A stretch of 64,000 nt of DNA, from contig JAKVBT010000005.1 of assembly GCA_022446905.1 (NCBI GenBank), forward strand, positions 304,805-368,804, read 5' to 3'. Origin of the DNA: Phycisphaerales bacterium (GTDB taxonomy: Bacteria; Planctomycetota; Phycisphaerae; Phycisphaerales; SM1A02). Below the pieces are notes generated by a model. It was not told the origin of the DNA and made no database searches. It was given only the letters and a program-made list of their open reading frames with translations. A program made the position numbers and the translations under genes. Positions 62,592-64,000 of this stretch are shown here, in pieces. Within the stretch, counting starts at the first letter, position 1, and each line of letters begins with the position of its first letter.

Positions 62592-64000
62592 TCAGTCCTT
62601 GGTGGGCAAGGGAACAATGGAGTAGGCCGATGCGGGCTCGTGCTGCCATTCTCCATGCAGGGTCAGCATAAAGGACACCACCGCGGTGGTTTCCTCAGGA
62701 GACAGGTGCTTACCGAATGCCGGCATATTGCCGCCGCCTTGCAGAACTTGACGAATGAGTTGATCGCCATTGAGTCGTGTCGCGACATCGTCCAACTCGG
62801 GCCCCCGATGTCCGCCAAGTCCCTCCAGTGCATGGCAATTGCGGCACTGCTTGTTTTGGATGACCATGGCCCCTTGGATCTCCAATGGGGTACGCCCTTC
62901 CAAGTAATTCTTGGGTGTTGGCAGGCTGCTCCATGCGTCCATGACAGGTGACCATGGAGATTTGAAGCCGAGATAGGTCAGCGCTGAAAGCGTGAGCATC
63001 AAGGTGACGATGAACAGCACCGACATGGGCCGACGACTCCAGTGCTTCTCGCCACCACCAGACATGAATGGCAGCAGAATGCAGGAGGTCAAGGCAAAGA
63101 TCGGGAAGCCGATGATCAAGAATGTTTCCATATACGGTGGCAGGAGCGCCAGAACCGCAAAGGCTGATTGGAAATAGAAGTCAGGGCGTGGCGCTGTATC
63201 GATGTAACTCGGGTTGGGTTCACCTGCAGGCCCGGCTGGTCCGAACATCATGGCGCAGAAAAACAGCAGGCCGAGCGTGAGTCCACAGGCGATCATGTCA
63301 CGGCCAGCAGCATTCGGGAAGAAGGGCATGCCTCGCTTCTCGACCAACTTGTGATAGTTCTCGCGATAGTTACGCTTGTCGACGAGCACGCCTGGTGTGG
63401 GCTTTTCGTTGATGCCACATTTGACCACTAGAAGTAGGTGTAGCCCGATGAGGCCAATCAAGGCTCCGGGGATCACAAACACATGCAATGTGAAGAAACG
63501 ACTGAGTGCCTCGCCACCGATGATGGCGCCCCCAAGTACAAAGTGCACGACTCCAGGCCCGATCCAAGGAATGCGTCCGGCCATTGCCATGCCCACGCCC
63601 AGCCCCCAATACGAGTCCTGGTCCCATCGCAGCACCTGTCCAGTGAAAGCCATGCCGATGGTGCAGAGGAAGAGGAAGACGCCCACGATCCAAGTCAACT
63701 CGCGGGGGTATTTGAATGCGCCGAAGAGGAAAACCTGAATGACGTGGATCGTCATCGCAGCGACCATCAAATGGCTTCCCCACACGTGGAGGGCACGAAG
63801 GAACCAGCCCATGCTGTGTTGGAAGGTGATGTAGTCGAGAGATTCAAACGCTTGTCCGGCCGATGGGACGTAGATCAGTGCCAAAGAAATACCGGTCACG
63901 ATTTGGCAAATAAACAGCACCAGTGTCATGGAGCCAAAGACGTACCACCACTTGGCTGTGCGTGGGACCGGGTGGGTGGCAGATGGCCCAATGACCTCAG
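62592..64000 (-). CDS. Cytochrome b with C-terminal cytochrome c domain, partial (N-terminus outside window)
   Basis: The visible 468 residues carry a b6-type cytochrome b: the edge frame reads HPVPRTAKWWYVFGSMT before the first visible helix, followed by MGWFLRALHVWGSHLMVAA and FFTLHVFVIPGALIGLIGLHL, which contain the haem-ligating histidines. A C-terminal domain has a haem-c site CRNCHALEG and a Met ligand in NMPAFGKHL. The frame remains open to the right edge without a start. The protein is the core of a bc-type or alternative quinol:cytochrome c oxidoreductase. Rieske and other subunits should lie beyond the right edge. Confidence 0.9.
   Translation of the reverse strand, partial: EVIGPSATHPVPRTAKWWYVFGSMTLVLFICQIVTGISLALIYVPSAGQAFESLDYITFQHSMGWFLRALHVWGSHLMVAAMTIHVIQVFLFGAFKYPRELTWIVGVFLFLCTIGMAFTGQVLRWDQDSYWGLGVGMAMAGRIPWIGPGVVHFVLGGAIIGGEALSRFFTLHVFVIPGALIGLIGLHLLLVVKCGINEKPTPGVLVDKRNYRENYHKLVEKRGMPFFPNAAGRDMIACGLTLGLLFFCAMMFGPAGPAGEPNPSYIDTAPRPDFYFQSAFAVLALLPPYMETFLIIGFPIFALTSCILLPFMSGGGEKHWSRRPMSVLFIVTLMLTLSALTYLGFKSPWSPVMDAWSSLPTPKNYLEGRTPLEIQGAMVIQNKQCRNCHALEGLGGHRGPELDDVATRLNGDQLIRQVLQGGGNMPAFGKHLSPEETTAVVSFMLTLHGEWQHEPASAYSIVPLPTKD

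Noticed and set aside
1..64000. tRNA, rRNA, CRISPR, IS element, prophage or plasmid features
   Set aside because: I looked for tRNA-type GTTCRA loops, repeat arrays, transposase motifs and integrase genes and saw none. A dedicated search program would be more reliable.

Overview
The window looks like a bacterial chromosome of roughly 55-60 % GC from a planctomycete, most likely of the Phycisphaerae type. The clues are secreted proteins with a dockerin-like C-terminal repeat ending in a short Gly-Cys tail (10054-10836), a DUF1080 secreted protein (1-301), GH123/DUF4091-like and Minf_1886-family genes, and a planctomycete-style WXG/FtsK locus. This taxonomic call is inference from protein families. 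No rRNA, tRNA, CRISPR array, insertion sequence or phage gene was seen. Genes are packed tightly, many starts overlap the previous stop (ATGA, GTGA, TGATG), and no gene-free stretch exceeds 300 bases.

Layout. 1-16.9 kb: a partial DUF1080 gene, a P1B metal ATPase, an M42 aminopeptidase-YceI-membrane protein-POT transporter-DUF481 run, a secreted lipase-like protein coupled to a dockerin-like protein and an HD hydrolase, a GH123-like protein, an MscS channel, a glycine-zipper lipoprotein, an MsrB-MsrA lipoprotein and QueD. 17-24 kb: a small planctomycete-type coiled-coil protein with a clear terminator, a zinc-ribbon protein, a transglutaminase-fold protein that has lost its catalytic Cys and His, an orphan MlaE permease, an OmpA-type lipoprotein, an amidohydrolase, a Minf_1886 protein and an AI-2E-family permease. 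24.2-31.3 kb: information genes, with recG-polX-ffh on the minus strand and xseA-xseB divergent. 31.3-37.7 kb: prepilin peptidase, a second OmpA lipoprotein, Kup, then MlaD-MlaF facing a Nudix hydrolase. 37.1-45 kb: nudix-rhomboid-tgt-yajC-secDF-LysM, a translocon and tRNA-modification operon. 45-51.7 kb: an aldo/keto reductase, an FAD oxidoreductase, an alpha/beta hydrolase and SMC.

51.8-59.7 kb is the most distinctive part. A FlgI-like lipoprotein stands without any flagellar gene, followed (reading upstream) by a 59-residue protein behind a hairpin-rich leader. Next comes a 1287-residue membrane FtsK/EccC-like ATPase. Directly upstream of the ATPase, in its transcription order, are a 90-residue WXG-like protein, a 188-residue helical protein and a 72-residue second WXG-like protein, all in one overlapping cluster. 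A membrane protein with a bactofilin-like beta repeat sits next to them. I read this as a variant type VII (WXG/EccC) secretion locus.

59.7-64 kb holds respiratory genes: a YtkA/FixH-like protein, a CtaG-polyferredoxin fusion, and a cytochrome b fused to a c-type haem domain that runs off the right edge.
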